Positions 8,540 through 18,462 of a DNA stretch of 55,299 bases are shown here, piece after piece. Positions within the stretch are counted from its first letter, which is position 1, and the number at the start of each line of letters is the position of its first letter. The DNA is taken from contig NZ_NGMO01000002.1 of NCBI RefSeq assembly GCF_002140175.1, positions 105,177 to 160,475 of the forward strand, written 5' to 3'. Source of the DNA: Candidatus Enterococcus wittei. GTDB taxonomy: Bacteria > Bacillota > Bacilli > Lactobacillales > Enterococcaceae. Made by a program: the position numbers and the translations under genes. A model generated the notes under the pieces. That model was not told the DNA's origin, did not search any database, and saw only the letters and a program-made list of their open reading frames with translations.

Positions 8540-8567
8540 TTTACCTTTTTTAAATTTCCTGTATAAT
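8540..8567 (+). promoter_or_regulatory. Promoter of the pdp operon
   Basis: TTTACC (8540-8545), 16-nt spacer, TATAAT (8562-8567). The -10 is perfect and the -35 weak, as expected for a regulated promoter with operator sites beside it. Confidence 0.65.
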
Positions 8568-8596
8568 ACCGAATGAAGAACAGGGAGGATCAAGCA

Positions 8597-9898
8597 ATGC
8601 GAATGGTAGATCTGATTGAAAAAAAGAGAGACGGATACACATTATCAAAAGAGGAAATTGAGTATATTATTACCAATTATACAAATGATACAATTCCTGA
8701 TTATCAAATCAGTGCATTGCTGATGGCAATCTTCTATCAAGATATGACTGATGAAGAGATTACTGATTTAACTCTTGCAATCGCCCACTCTGGTGATGTG
8801 ATCGATTTAAGTTCATTAGATGGCATCAAGGTGGATAAGCATTCAACAGGTGGTGTCGGTGATACAACGACATTGATCTTAGCACCATTAGTCGCTAGTG
8901 TCGGTGTGACTGTAGCGAAAATGTCTGGACGAGGGCTTGGGTATACTGGTGGTACATTAGATAAACTTGAAGCAATCCCAGGTTTTAAGATTGAATTATC
9001 CGATGAGGAATTTATTCGTATCGTCAATGAAAGTAAAGTCGCTGTTATTGGACAGTCGGGAAATCTAGCACCGGCAGATAAAAAACTATATGCATTACGT
9101 GATGTGACAGCAACTGTCAACTCGATCCCTTTGATCGCAAGCTCGATCATGAGCAAGAAGATCGCTGCGGGAGCAGATGCAATCGTGCTGGATGTAACGA
9201 CAGGTGACGGTGCCTTTATGAAAAACATCGATGATGCTAGACGTCTAGCTAAAACAATGACACGCATCGGTAAATTAGCTAATCGTCAAACAGTTGCGGT
9301 CATTTCGGACATGTCAGAGCCATTAGGAGAAGCCATCGGCAATAGCTTGGAAGTCGTTGAAGCGATTGAGACACTTCAAGGAGATGGTCCAGAAGACCTA
9401 GTCGAAATGTGTTATGCCTTAGGAAGTCAAATGGTTGTTTTAGCAGAAAAAGCCAAGACGATGGATGAAGCAAGAGTGATGTTGGAAGAAGCACTTGAAT
9501 CAGGGAAAGCTTTGGCGAAGTTCAAAGAGATGATCCAAAATCAAGGAGGCGATTCAACGATTGTGGATGAACCTGAACGTCTATTGACTGCTCGTTATAC
9601 CTTTGAATTGCCTGCAAAGGAATCTGGCATTGTGTCTAAGATCGTTGCAAATGAATTAGGAATTGCGGCAATGATGCTGGGTGCGGGACGTAAGACAAAA
9701 GATGATGCGATCGATCATGCGGTAGGTTTGAAATTAAATAAAAAAATTGGCGATTCGGTGAAAGCTGGAGAGTCACTAGTAACTATCTATAGTAATGAAG
9801 AAGAGATCTCGACAGTGATCGAACTGTTATATAAAAATATCGAAATCGGTGAATCAGCTGAAAAACCGACGTTGATACATGACATTATCACAGAATAA
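8597..9898 (+). CDS. pdp: Pyrimidine-nucleoside phosphorylase
   Basis: Phosphorolysis of uridine and thymidine/deoxyuridine to the base plus (deoxy)ribose-1-phosphate. The 433-aa length equals the Bacillus enzyme. Visible are the phosphate-binding [11 protein letters not shown] stretch and the family signature [16 protein letters not shown]. The start at 8597 ([10 protein letters not shown]) has GGGAGG 8 nt upstream; the earlier ATG at 8573 lies within the promoter-proximal leader and has no site. First gene of the operon with deoC 12 nt downstream: the sugar phosphate released here is isomerised by DeoB and cleaved by DeoC. Confidence 0.96.
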   Translation: MRMVDLIEKKRDGYTLSKEEIEYIITNYTNDTIPDYQISALLMAIFYQDMTDEEITDLTLAIAHSGDVIDLSSLDGIKVDKHSTGGVGDTTTLILAPLVASVGVTVAKMSGRGLGYTGGTLDKLEAIPGFKIELSDEEFIRIVNESKVAVIGQSGNLAPADKKLYALRDVTATVNSIPLIASSIMSKKIAAGADAIVLDVTTGDGAFMKNIDDARRLAKTMTRIGKLANRQTVAVISDMSEPLGEAIGNSLEVVEAIETLQGDGPEDLVEMCYALGSQMVVLAEKAKTMDEARVMLEEALESGKALAKFKEMIQNQGGDSTIVDEPERLLTARYTFELPAKESGIVSKIVANELGIAAMMLGAGRKTKDDAIDHAVGLKLNKKIGDSVKAGESLVTIYSNEEEISTVIELLYKNIEIGESAEKPTLIHDIITE

Positions 9899-9910
9899 AG
9901 GAGAAAAGAC

Positions 9911-10573
9911 ATGGAATTAAATCGAATGATCGACCATACGATTCTAAAAGCAGATGCTTCAAAAGAAGCCGTGATGGGAATTATTGAGGAAGCCAAGAAA
10001 TATCATTTCTACTCAGTATGTGTCAATCCAACATGGGTATCATTGGCGAAAGAACAACTAAAAGGTGAACCAGTTGCCGTATGTACAGTTATTGGATTTC
10101 CTTTAGGAGCAAATACTTTCGCAACCAAAGCGTTTGAGACAAAAGATGCGATTGACAACGGAGCGGATGAAGTCGATATGGTGATCAATATCGGTGCATT
10201 GAAATCCGGTGAATATGAAGTTGTCCAAAAAGATATTGAAGCAGTAGTAGAAGCTGCCAAAGATCGAGCATTAGTGAAAGTCATTATTGAGACAGCGTTA
10301 TTAAGTCATGATGAAATCATCAAAGCTTGCGAGCTTGCGAAAGCCGCCGGTGCTGACTTTGTCAAAACATCGACAGGTTTTTCAACTGGTGGCGCAAAAG
10401 TGGAAGATGTTCGTTTGATGCGTGAAACGGTTGGACCTACTATGGGAGTCAAGGCTTCTGGCGGCATCCATAATGAAGCTGAAGCAGTTGCAATGGTTGA
10501 AGCAGGAGCAACAAGAATCGGTACGAGTGCGGGCGTATCGATCATGTCTGGTTCAACTGGAGAAGGTTATTAA
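9911..10573 (+). CDS. deoC: Deoxyribose-phosphate aldolase
   Basis: Splits 2-deoxyribose-5-phosphate into glyceraldehyde-3-phosphate and acetaldehyde, feeding deoxynucleoside sugar into glycolysis. The 220-aa TIM-barrel protein has the Schiff-base lysine in VKTSTGFS and a second conserved Lys in [14 protein letters not shown] lies just upstream of the ATG, 12 nt after pdp. The end overlaps no other gene; cdd follows after 19 nt. Confidence 0.96.
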   Translation: MELNRMIDHTILKADASKEAVMGIIEEAKKYHFYSVCVNPTWVSLAKEQLKGEPVAVCTVIGFPLGANTFATKAFETKDAIDNGADEVDMVINIGALKSGEYEVVQKDIEAVVEAAKDRALVKVIIETALLSHDEIIKACELAKAAGADFVKTSTGFSTGGAKVEDVRLMRETVGPTMGVKASGGIHNEAEAVAMVEAGATRIGTSAGVSIMSGSTGEGY

Positions 10574-10592
10574 TTTTCTAAGGAGAAATGAT

Positions 10593-10991
10593 ATGTCAGA
10601 ATGTAATCAAGAATGGAAGGACATTGCCATAGATGCATTAGAAAAGGCATATGTACCTTATTCTAAATTTCCTGTAGGTGCTTGTTTAGTAACCTCATCA
10701 GGAAAAACGTATCAAGGAATCAACATCGAAAATGCTTCCTTTGGGTTAACGAACTGTGCCGAACGTACGGCATTTTTCAAAGCTGTTTCAGAAGGTGAAC
10801 GAGAATTTACGCATTTAGTGGTCGCTGGTCATACACCAGAGCCGATTTCACCTTGTGGGGCATGTCGACAAGTAATGGCTGAATTTTGCGCACCTGATAT
10901 GCCAGTCACTTTAGTCGGTGACGAAGGCGTGACAAAAACAATGTCGGTGAGAGAGTTATTGCCTTATGCATTTACAGAAAAAGATCTATAA
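10593..10991 (+). CDS. cdd: Cytidine deaminase
   Basis: Deaminates cytidine and deoxycytidine to (deoxy)uridine, which Pdp can then cleave. The 132-aa protein is the short tetrameric form with one zinc site: the catalytic CAER motif and the paired Cys in PCGACRQ. The ATG at 10593 has AAGGAG at proper spacing. The reading frame is open upstream through the end of deoC, but those codons are out of frame with deoC and are not used. Confidence 0.96.
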   Translation: MSECNQEWKDIAIDALEKAYVPYSKFPVGACLVTSSGKTYQGINIENASFGLTNCAERTAFFKAVSEGEREFTHLVVAGHTPEPISPCGACRQVMAEFCAPDMPVTLVGDEGVTKTMSVRELLPYAFTEKDL

Positions 10992-11004
10992 ACTACGTTC
11001 AATT

Positions 11005-11018
11005 CAGTCAGCTGACTG
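11005..11018. promoter_or_regulatory. 14-bp perfect palindrome between cdd and bmpA
   Basis: CAGTCAGCTGACTG lies 14 nt after the cdd stop and 36 nt before the bmpA start. It could be a protein-binding site or form a cruciform-like RNA stem; function unknown. Confidence 0.35.
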
Positions 11019-11054
11019 TTGAAAAAAACAACTACTTTAGGGGGCTTTACAGAA

Positions 11055-12140
11055 ATGAAAAAAGCAAAATTATTTGGTTTAGGTGCGGTTGCACTATCCG
11101 CAGGGTTACTTTTAGGCGCATGCGGTAGCGGTTCAGATTCTACTGATTCAACAGGTGGCGACAGTTCATCAAAAACAACTACTGCTGCGTTGATTACAGA
11201 TACAGGTGGTGTTGATGACCGTTCTTTCAATCAGTCAGCTTGGGAAGGGTTACAAGAGTGGGGTAAAGAAAATGATCTTTCACGTGGAAATGATGGTTAC
11301 CAATATTTCCAATCAGCAAATGAATCAGACTATATCCCTAACATCGACCAAGCATTGAATGCTGGCTTCAAAACGATTTTTGGGATCGGTTATAAATTAA
11401 AACCGGCAATTGAAGAACAAGCAACAAATAACCCTGAAACAAATTTTGCAATCATTGATGATGTAATCGAAGGAAAAGACAATGTTGTCTCAGCTACATT
11501 TAAAGATAACGAAGCTTCTTATCTTGCAGGGATTGCTGCAGCTTACACAACCGAAACAAACGTGGTTGGTTTCATCGGTGGGGTAAAAGGTGAAGTTATC
11601 GACCGTTTTGATGCTGGGTTTGAAGCTGGTGTGAAAGATGGAGCGAAAGCTTTGAACAAAGAAATCAAAGTATTGAACCAATATGCTGGTGATTTCTCTG
11701 CACCAGACAAAGGACGCTCGATTGCACAAGGTATGTATGCACAAAATGCTGATATCATTTTCCATGCTTCAGGTGGTACAGGAAACGGCGTCTTCCAAGA
11801 AGCAAAATCATTGAATGAATCAGGCGACAAAACAGTTTGGGTTATCGGTGTTGACCGTGACCAATCAGATGAAGGTAACTACACAATCAACGGAGAAGAG
11901 AAAAACTTCACTTTGACATCTACACTTAAAGCTGTAGGAACTGTCGTAAAAGATTTAGCGCAACAATCAGCAGATGGTAAATTCCCTGGTGGTGAACACA
12001 CAGTTTACGGATTGAAAGAAGACGGTGTTGGCATCACAGAAGGACAACTTTCTGATAAAGCGAAAAAAGCAGTAAATGAAGCAAAAGAAAAAATCATTGC
12101 AGGCGAAATCGAAGTTCCAGAAAAACCTGAAAACGAATAA
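11055..12140 (+). CDS. bmpA: BMP-family nucleoside-binding lipoprotein
   Basis: Substrate-binding component of a nucleoside ABC importer, anchored to the outer face of the membrane. The 361-aa precursor has a lipoprotein signal peptide with lipobox LGAC (Cys near residue 22), a Ser/Asp/Thr-rich linker, and a PnrA/Med-type binding domain starting ALITDTGGVDDRSFN. The ATG at 11055 follows AGGGGG by about 10 nt; a TTG 36 nt earlier is less likely. It lies upstream of the ATPase and two permeases, as in the lactococcal bmpA-nupABC operon, and behind two terminator-like hairpins that would favour its higher expression. Confidence 0.94.
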   Translation: MKKAKLFGLGAVALSAGLLLGACGSGSDSTDSTGGDSSSKTTTAALITDTGGVDDRSFNQSAWEGLQEWGKENDLSRGNDGYQYFQSANESDYIPNIDQALNAGFKTIFGIGYKLKPAIEEQATNNPETNFAIIDDVIEGKDNVVSATFKDNEASYLAGIAAAYTTETNVVGFIGGVKGEVIDRFDAGFEAGVKDGAKALNKEIKVLNQYAGDFSAPDKGRSIAQGMYAQNADIIFHASGGTGNGVFQEAKSLNESGDKTVWVIGVDRDQSDEGNYTINGEEKNFTLTSTLKAVGTVVKDLAQQSADGKFPGGEHTVYGLKEDGVGITEGQLSDKAKKAVNEAKEKIIAGEIEVPEKPENE

Positions 12141-12151
12141 AATCTATTTCT

Positions 12152-12185
12152 ATAGCCTTGTTGGACAGCTGTTTAACAGGGCTAT
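12152..12185 (+). terminator. Hairpin after bmpA, probable partial terminator
   Basis: ATAGCC (12152-12157) pairs with GGCTAT (12180-12185), with further pairing TGTT/AACA inside. The T-run is short. It probably limits read-through into the transporter genes and stabilises bmpA mRNA. Confidence 0.55.
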
Positions 12186-12262
12186 CGTTTAGTTAGTGTA
12201 TCACTGTTGTTTCTTTATTCAAGTTGTACAGTACGGCAATTTGGATAAGGGAATAACTCCCC

Positions 12263-12293
12263 TTTGAAGTTGTTGCTTCAAACCAGATTTTTT
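12263..12293 (+). terminator. Second hairpin with T-run between bmpA and nupA
   Basis: TTTGAAG (12263-12269) pairs with CTTCAAA (12276-12282), followed by ATTTTTT at 12287-12293. A second attenuating element in the 211-nt gap. Confidence 0.45.
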
Positions 12294-12351
12294 GTTTTAC
12301 AAAATCATTATGAATCGTTGCCTTGATAGAAATTATTAGGATGTGAAAAAT

Positions 12352-13914
12352 GTGGATCAAGAAAATATTGTCATCGAAATGCGAAATATTACCAAACAGT
12401 TTGGCACATTCAAAGCGAATGACAACATCAATTTACAAGTAAGAGCCGGAGAGATCCATGCATTGCTAGGTGAAAACGGTGCAGGTAAATCAACTTTAAT
12501 GAATGTGTTATCAGGTCTATTAGAACCAACCTCTGGTGAGATTTTGATGCATGGAAAAGAAGTGCAGATCACGAGTCCAACAAAAGCCAATCAGCTAGGG
12601 ATCGGCATGGTGCATCAACATTTTATGTTAGTCGATGCTTTCACTGTAACAGAAAACATCGTACTAGGCAGTGAGCCAAGTGTCGGCGGTATTATTGACC
12701 GTAAAAAAGCCCGTGAAGAAATCAAACGATTATCTGAACAATATGGCTTAGCAGTCAATCCAGATGCATATGTTCGGGATATCTCTGTTGGGATGGAACA
12801 ACGGGTGGAAATTTTAAAAACTCTTTATCGTGGAGCAGATGTCTTGATCTTCGATGAACCAACTGCGGTACTGACACCTCAAGAAATCGATGAATTAATC
12901 GAGATCATGAAAGAGTTAGTAAAAGAAGGAAAATCGATCATTTTGATTACGCATAAACTTGATGAGATCAAGGCAGTTGCGGATCGTTGTACAGTCATTC
13001 GTCGCGGGAAAGGTATCGGTACAGTCAATGTCAAAGATGTTTCTTCACAACAATTAGCGGATATGATGGTTGGCCGAACTGTTTCCTTCAAGACAATGAA
13101 GAAAGAAGCACGTCCACAAGAAGTGGTGCTTTCTGTCGAAAACTTAGTAGTAAAAGAAAATCGAGGATTAGAAGCGGTGAAAGACTTAAGTCTAGAAGTA
13201 CGTGCAGGCGAAGTCTTAGGAATTGCAGGAATCGATGGCAATGGTCAATCCGAATTGATCCAAGCGATAACTGGTTTACGTAAAGTAGAAAGTGGTACGA
13301 TCCGCTTAAAAGATGAAGATATCACCAATAAAAAACCTCGTAAAATTACTGAATCCGGTGTAGGACATGTACCAGAAGACCGACACAAATATGGATTAGT
13401 ACTAGATATGACATTATCTGAAAATATTGCTCTACAGACTTATTATCAAAAACCATATAGTCACAATGGCTTATTAAATTATGGGGTGATGAATGAGCAT
13501 GCACGAGATTTGATCGAAGAATACGATGTAAGGACAACGAATGAACTTGTTCCTGCCAAAGCATTATCTGGAGGGAATCAGCAAAAAGCAATTATTGCTC
13601 GTGAAGTCGATCGTGATCCAGATTTATTGATCGTAGCAAACCCTACACGTGGTCTGGATGTCGGTGCGATCGAATTTATCCACAAACGTTTGATCGAACA
13701 AAGAGACAAGTTCAAAGCGGTGCTATTGATTAGTTTTGAATTAGAAGAGATCTTAAATGTATCAGATCGTATTGCAGTTATCCACGAAGGAAAAATCGTT
13801 GGGATCGTTAATCCAAAAGAAACAACAGAAAATGAGCTAGGTCTATTGATGGCGGGCTATTCTTTAGAAGAAGCACGAAGAGAGTTAGAAAAGGCGGGTG
13901 GCGCACATGAATGA
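12352..13914 (+). CDS. nupA: Nucleoside ABC importer, ATP-binding protein (two ATPase domains)
   Basis: Energises uptake of nucleosides bound by BmpA. The 520-aa protein has two fused ABC domains. The first has Walker A GENGAGKST, a VGMEQRVEI signature and Walker B VLIFDEPTA. The second has the degenerate Walker A GIDGNGQSE, signature LSGGNQQK and Walker B LLIVANPTRGLD, as in the ribose/nucleoside class. GTG at 12352 is preferred because AGGA lies 9 nt upstream; a GTG at 12343 is too close to it. It overlaps the next gene by 8 nt. Confidence 0.94.
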   Translation: MDQENIVIEMRNITKQFGTFKANDNINLQVRAGEIHALLGENGAGKSTLMNVLSGLLEPTSGEILMHGKEVQITSPTKANQLGIGMVHQHFMLVDAFTVTENIVLGSEPSVGGIIDRKKAREEIKRLSEQYGLAVNPDAYVRDISVGMEQRVEILKTLYRGADVLIFDEPTAVLTPQEIDELIEIMKELVKEGKSIILITHKLDEIKAVADRCTVIRRGKGIGTVNVKDVSSQQLADMMVGRTVSFKTMKKEARPQEVVLSVENLVVKENRGLEAVKDLSLEVRAGEVLGIAGIDGNGQSELIQAITGLRKVESGTIRLKDEDITNKKPRKITESGVGHVPEDRHKYGLVLDMTLSENIALQTYYQKPYSHNGLLNYGVMNEHARDLIEEYDVRTTNELVPAKALSGGNQQKAIIAREVDRDPDLLIVANPTRGLDVGAIEFIHKRLIEQRDKFKAVLLISFELEEILNVSDRIAVIHEGKIVGIVNPKETTENELGLLMAGYSLEEARRELEKAGGAHE

Positions 13915-15040
13915 TCGCAGCGAAAAATTCCGTAATCTGCTAGTACCTATTTTTTCAGTTATTTTAGGATTGATCCTAGGAGCCTTATTGATGGCAGCCT
14001 TTGGATTCCATCCTATTCAAGGATATTCTTCGATGTTGAACGCTTCTTTAGGTTCACAGCGTAGTATCGGTGAAACATTGAGACAAGCAACACCTTTGAT
14101 TTTTACCGCATTAGGGTTTTCTGTAGCCAATTCAGCAGGGTTCTTCAATATCGGGCTTTCCGGTCAAGCACTTTGTGGTTGGATCGTCAGTGTCTGGACA
14201 GCATTAGCTTTTCCAGATCTGCCAAAAGTAGTTTTATTGCCAATGTGTGTGATTTTAGGCGCACTTGCTGGAGCAATGGCTGCTGCTATCCCGGGATTAC
14301 TACGGGCCTTTTTTGGAACAAGTGAGGTAATTGTGACCATAATGATGAACTATATCTTGCTTTACTTGAGTACCTTTGCTTTACATGAAGTGATGCCAGA
14401 TTCTTATCGCTCTAGTTTGGACTCCTCCAATCTAATCAGTCAAAATGCTTCGTTGCGTCTTCCTTGGCTGACCCAAATGTTTGGTGGTTCCAGAGTCAGT
14501 GGTGGACTGTTTCTAGCTTTGATTGCATTGGTTTTAGTATGGGTAGTCATGAAGAAAACGACTTTAGGGTATGAAATCCGTTCGGTTGGATTGAATCCTT
14601 ATGCTTCTGAATATGCCGGAATGAGCAGTAAACGTACTATCGTATTGTCTATGGTCATCTCTGGTGCATTAGCCGGACTTGGCGGAGTAGTGGAAGGATT
14701 GGGCACATACCAAAACTTCTTTGTTCAAACGACTTCTTTATCCATCGGGTTTGATGGGATGGCAGTTTCTCTTCTTGGATCAGGTTCAGCTATCGGTATT
14801 CTTTTATCAGCCATTTTATTCAGTATTTTGAAGATTGGTGGTTTAGGAATGCAGACAGGTGCCGGCGTTCCATTTGAAATCGTGAACGTGTCGATTGCAC
14901 TGATTATCTTCTTTGTAGGAATCAACTTCTTGATTCGTTTCCTTATGGCAAAATTCTTCCAAGGGAAAAAACAAGAAGAAATCGTTGCAACAATCGAAAC
15001 AAAACCGAATAGCCAAAATCAAGAAGGGGGAGAGTTGTAA
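13907..15040 (+). CDS. nupB: Nucleoside ABC importer, permease
   Basis: The 377-aa polytopic membrane protein of the BPD_transp_2 (ribose/branched-chain type) permease family forms half of the membrane channel. Typical EAA-like cytoplasmic loop residues are seen around GLNPYASEYAGM. The ATG at 13907 overlaps the nupA stop by 8 nt, indicating translational coupling; an in-frame GTG at 13898 is less likely. The charged C-terminal tail is cytoplasmic. Confidence 0.93.
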   Translation: MNDRSEKFRNLLVPIFSVILGLILGALLMAAFGFHPIQGYSSMLNASLGSQRSIGETLRQATPLIFTALGFSVANSAGFFNIGLSGQALCGWIVSVWTALAFPDLPKVVLLPMCVILGALAGAMAAAIPGLLRAFFGTSEVIVTIMMNYILLYLSTFALHEVMPDSYRSSLDSSNLISQNASLRLPWLTQMFGGSRVSGGLFLALIALVLVWVVMKKTTLGYEIRSVGLNPYASEYAGMSSKRTIVLSMVISGALAGLGGVVEGLGTYQNFFVQTTSLSIGFDGMAVSLLGSGSAIGILLSAILFSILKIGGLGMQTGAGVPFEIVNVSIALIIFFVGINFLIRFLMAKFFQGKKQEEIVATIETKPNSQNQEGGEL

Positions 15041-15996
15041 TGTCATCAGTAGAACTAATCGCTTTGATCCTTACATCAACTTTAGTCTATTCAACACCGT
15101 TGATCCTTACCTCATTGGGCGGAACTTTCTCTGAGCGAAGCGGGATCGTTAACGTAGGGCTGGAAGGCATCATGGTCATGGGTGCATTCAGTGCAGTTGT
15201 TTTTAACCTAACAATGAGTTCAACATTAGGACCAGCGACTCCTTGGATTTCTATTCTAGTCGGTGGAGTTGTAGGTGTACTCTTTTCGTTACTTCATGCA
15301 GTAGCGACAGTTAGCTTACGTGCTGATCATATCATTAGCGGGACTGTCATCAATTTGATGGCTCCTGCCTTAGGGGTATTTTTGATCAAAGCGTGGTATG
15401 GTAAAGGTCAAACCGATAATATCTCTCAAAATTTAGGTTATTTTTCATTTCCTGTATTATCGGATATTCCAGTGATTGGACCAATTTTCTTTAAAAATAC
15501 GTTTTTACCAGCTTACTTTGCAATCTTGATTGCGATCTTGGCATGGTTTATCATTTTCAAAACAAGATTTGGTTTACGTTTACGTTCAGTCGGAGAAAAT
15601 CCACAAGCTGCCGATACATTAGGTATCAACGTTTATGCAATGCGTTACTCAGGCGTCTTGATTTCAGGATTACTTGGTGGGATGGGTGGTGCTGTCTTTG
15701 CACAATCGATATCCGGTAACTTCTCAGCAGGTACCATTGTTGGTCAAGGGTTCATCTCAATGGCTGCTATGATTTTCGGTAAATGGAATCCACTAGGTGC
15801 AATGGGTGCTTCATTATTCTTTGGGTTTGCTCAAAGTTTAAGTATCATCGGAGCCCAATTACCAGTGATTTCTTCGATTCCACCGGTATTGCTACAGATT
15901 GCTCCTTATCTATTGACGATCATCGTCTTAGTCGCATTTTTAGGAAAAGCATCTGGACCTAAAGCAAACGGTAAGAATTATATAAAATCCAAATAA
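15040..15996 (+). CDS. nupC: Nucleoside ABC importer, permease
   Basis: Second permease subunit, 318 aa, BPD_transp_2 family, with the cytoplasmic loop SVGENPQAADTLGI matching that of its partner. Start and upstream stop share one base (TAATG), with GGGGGAG just before, so it is translationally coupled to nupB. It ends 13 nt before an intrinsic terminator, closing the transporter unit. Confidence 0.93.
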   Translation: MSSVELIALILTSTLVYSTPLILTSLGGTFSERSGIVNVGLEGIMVMGAFSAVVFNLTMSSTLGPATPWISILVGGVVGVLFSLLHAVATVSLRADHIISGTVINLMAPALGVFLIKAWYGKGQTDNISQNLGYFSFPVLSDIPVIGPIFFKNTFLPAYFAILIAILAWFIIFKTRFGLRLRSVGENPQAADTLGINVYAMRYSGVLISGLLGGMGGAVFAQSISGNFSAGTIVGQGFISMAAMIFGKWNPLGAMGASLFFGFAQSLSIIGAQLPVISSIPPVLLQIAPYLLTIIVLVAFLGKASGPKANGKNYIKSK

Positions 15997-16008
15997 TCGT
16001 TAGTGATT

Positions 16009-16052
16009 AAAAAGGGCGGGTTACGGGAAGTGTTTTTCGTCTCGCCTTTTTT
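16009..16052 (+). terminator. Intrinsic terminator after nupC
   Basis: AAAAGGGCGGG (16010-16020) pairs, with one bulge, with CTCGCCTTTT (16041-16050) and runs into T-rich sequence. Confidence 0.7.
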
Positions 16053-16089
16053 ATTTTATTAAGAAAATAAAAAGAAAGAAGGAATAATC

Positions 16090-17256
16090 ATGTTTAAACG
16101 CGTACATTTGATCGTCATGGATTCAGTTGGGATCGGAGAAGCACCTGATGCAGAAAAATTTGGAGATCTAGGTGCCGATACTTTAGGACATATCGCTAAA
16201 GAAGCAGGATTGACGATTCCTCACCTTGAACAGCTTGGTTTAGGAACGATCCGCCCATTAGAAGGGGTTAAAGCGATTCAAGATCATCAAGGATATGCTA
16301 CAAAATTGGAAGAAGTCTCTGTCGGTAAAGATACAATGACAGGTCACTGGGAAATCATGGGCTTGAATATCAAAACTCCTTTTCGTGTGTTTCCAAATGG
16401 CTTTCCTGACGAGTTACTGAAAAAAATCGAAGAATTCTCAGGTCGTAAAATCGTTTGTAACGAACCGTACAGCGGAACAGCTGTTATTGATGATTTCGGT
16501 GAACACCAAATGAAAACTGGTGATTTGATCGTTTACACCTCTGCTGATCCAGTATTACAAATTGCGGCACATGAAGAGATTATTCCTTTAGAAGAACTTT
16601 ACCGTATCTGTGAATATGTTCGTGAGATTACCAAAGAAGATCCATACATGATCGGACGTATCATCGCTCGCCCATATATCGGTCAACCTGGTAACTTCAC
16701 TCGTACAAGCAACCGTCACGATTATGCCTTGGATCCATTTGGTCATACAGTTTTAGATTCATTGAAAGAAGCTGGAAAAGATGTGATTGCAGTGGGTAAG
16801 ATCAATGACATCTTCAATGGTCAAGGAATCACTGCTTCTGTACGGACAAAGAGCAATATGGATGGTGTAGATCAACTATTGAATGTGATGAAACAAGATT
16901 TCACGGGGTTAAGCTTTACCAACTTAGTAGACTTTGATGCATTATATGGTCACCGCCGAGATGTAGTTGGTTATGCTCATGCCATTGAAGACTTTGACTT
17001 GCGTATTCCAGAATTACTTGATGCCATGGGAGAAGACGATTTGTTATTGATTACAGCAGATCATGGAAATGATCCAACCTTTACTGGAACTGATCATACA
17101 CGTGAATATGTGCCATTACTTGCTTACAGCAAAAAAATGAAGGAACAAGGTAGCCTTCTACAAGGTTATTATTCAGATATCGCTGCAACAATCGCAGAAA
17201 ATTTTGACGTACCTGCAACAGAAAATGGCGAAAGTTTCTTGAAACTTTTGAAATAA
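16090..17256 (+). CDS. deoB: Phosphopentomutase
   Basis: Interconverts (deoxy)ribose-1-phosphate and -5-phosphate, linking the nucleoside phosphorylases to DeoC and the pentose phosphate pathway. The 388-aa alkaline-phosphatase-superfamily enzyme has metal-binding motifs [11 protein letters not shown] near the N-terminus and [18 protein letters not shown] near the C-terminus. AAGGAA precedes the ATG. Flanked by terminators on both sides, it may have its own promoter in the 93-nt gap after nupC. Confidence 0.96.
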   Translation: MFKRVHLIVMDSVGIGEAPDAEKFGDLGADTLGHIAKEAGLTIPHLEQLGLGTIRPLEGVKAIQDHQGYATKLEEVSVGKDTMTGHWEIMGLNIKTPFRVFPNGFPDELLKKIEEFSGRKIVCNEPYSGTAVIDDFGEHQMKTGDLIVYTSADPVLQIAAHEEIIPLEELYRICEYVREITKEDPYMIGRIIARPYIGQPGNFTRTSNRHDYALDPFGHTVLDSLKEAGKDVIAVGKINDIFNGQGITASVRTKSNMDGVDQLLNVMKQDFTGLSFTNLVDFDALYGHRRDVVGYAHAIEDFDLRIPELLDAMGEDDLLLITADHGNDPTFTGTDHTREYVPLLAYSKKMKEQGSLLQGYYSDIAATIAENFDVPATENGESFLKLLK

Positions 17257-17333
17257 ATCTTAACTCAATGAATATTTTTTAATTGAATAATTTGAAGGTT
17301 CTTGGCGTTTGAGAATGAGTTTTTTCAGAAGTG

Positions 17334-17390
17334 AGTGGAAGAATTCCCCAAGTTGAAAAACTATTTTCATCTTCTTCCACTTGCTTTTTT
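17334..17390 (+). terminator. Intrinsic terminator after deoB
   Basis: AGTGGAAGA (17334-17342) pairs with TCTTCCACT (17373-17381), followed by TGCTTTTTT. Confidence 0.75.
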
Positions 17391-17410
17391 GGATCTATTT
17401 GTTACTCGTA

Positions 17411-17456
17411 CGATCTTGATAAACGTTGTCTGAGAAACTGCACTTCGATGATAAGA
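17411..17456. repeat. 46-nt direct repeat, copy 1
   Basis: Begins CGATCTTGATAAACGTTGTC and ends CACTTCGATGATAAGA. It matches 17531-17576 at all but a few positions. Confidence 0.75.
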
Positions 17457-17530
17457 CCAAAAAATAAAAAATGAAAAGAACCATTTTCTATTTTTTATTT
17501 CTTATCCCTTAGTGTAGAACGTTTCTCTGG

Positions 17531-17576
17531 CGACCTTGACAAACGTTGTCCGAGAAATTGCACTTCGGTGATAAAA
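17531..17576. repeat. 46-nt direct repeat, copy 2
   Basis: Exactly 120 nt after copy 1. It contains the dyad GACAA-ACG-TTGTC. The DNA between copies holds an A/T hairpin (AAATAAAAAAT with ATTTTTTATTT). It lies just upstream of punA, so it may carry that gene's promoter or regulator sites. Confidence 0.75.
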
Positions 17577-17621
17577 TATTTCTCTCACGACCGAATAAAT
17601 CGAATGGAATAGGAGAAGAAT

Positions 17622-18440
17622 ATGACGAAATTAAGTGAAATGTTACAAGAAACAACTCAGTTTATTCAGTCACAAGGGGTAGAAACAGTTGAATTTGGAA
17701 TGATTTTAGGTTCAGGTTTAGGGGAATTAGCAGATGAAATCGAAGATGCTATCGTGATTCCTTATGATCAAATCCCATTTTTCCCAACCTCTACTGTGGT
17801 AGGGCATGCCGGACAATTAGTGTATGGAACGCTTTCTGGTAAGAAAGTATTAGCGATGCAAGGTCGGTTCCATTTTTATGAAGGTCATTCGATGCAAACA
17901 GTTACGTATCCTGTTCGGGTAATGGCAGCATTAGGTGCACATTCTGTGATTGTCACGAATGCTTGTGGCGGTGTAAATGAATCGTTTGTACCAGGAGATT
18001 TGATGTTGATTACCGATCACATCAACTTTACAGGACAAAACCCATTGATTGGTCCAAATGATGAGACTATGGGACCACGCTTCCCAGATATGAGTGAAGC
18101 CTACACAACTACTTATCGTCGAGTGGCGAAAGAAGCAGCGACAAAACTTGGCTTAACATTAAAAGAAGGCGTCTATATGGGCTATTCTGGGCCTACGTAT
18201 GAAACACCTGCTGAGATCCGAATGTCACGAGTGATGGGGGCAGATGCTGTAGGTATGTCAACTGTTCCAGAAGTCATTGTAGCTGCACATAATGGGTTAA
18301 AAGTTTTAGGTATTTCTTGTATCACTAATTTAGCGGCAGGGATGCAAGCGAATTTGAACCATGAAGAAGTAGTAGAAACAACGGAAAGAGTGAAACAATC
18401 CTTCAAATCACTAATCAAAGAAACATTGACATCACTATAA
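17622..18440 (+). CDS. punA: Purine-nucleoside phosphorylase, trimeric type
   Basis: Cleaves guanosine/inosine and their deoxy forms with phosphate. The 272-aa protein is of the trimeric (PNP class I) family with [17 protein letters not shown] and NACGGVN motifs. GGAGAAG precedes the ATG. It is the first gene of a two-gene unit with deoD, 22 nt apart, so the cell carries two PNPs of different fold class side by side, giving broad purine range. Confidence 0.95.
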   Translation: MTKLSEMLQETTQFIQSQGVETVEFGMILGSGLGELADEIEDAIVIPYDQIPFFPTSTVVGHAGQLVYGTLSGKKVLAMQGRFHFYEGHSMQTVTYPVRVMAALGAHSVIVTNACGGVNESFVPGDLMLITDHINFTGQNPLIGPNDETMGPRFPDMSEAYTTTYRRVAKEAATKLGLTLKEGVYMGYSGPTYETPAEIRMSRVMGADAVGMSTVPEVIVAAHNGLKVLGISCITNLAAGMQANLNHEEVVETTERVKQSFKSLIKETLTSL

Positions 18441-18462
18441 AATCGATCGAGAGGTAACCGAA

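Noticed and set aside
17411-17576. Possible short CRISPR array
   Set aside because: Only two imperfect repeats with a single spacer that is itself a hairpin; no cas genes anywhere in the window.
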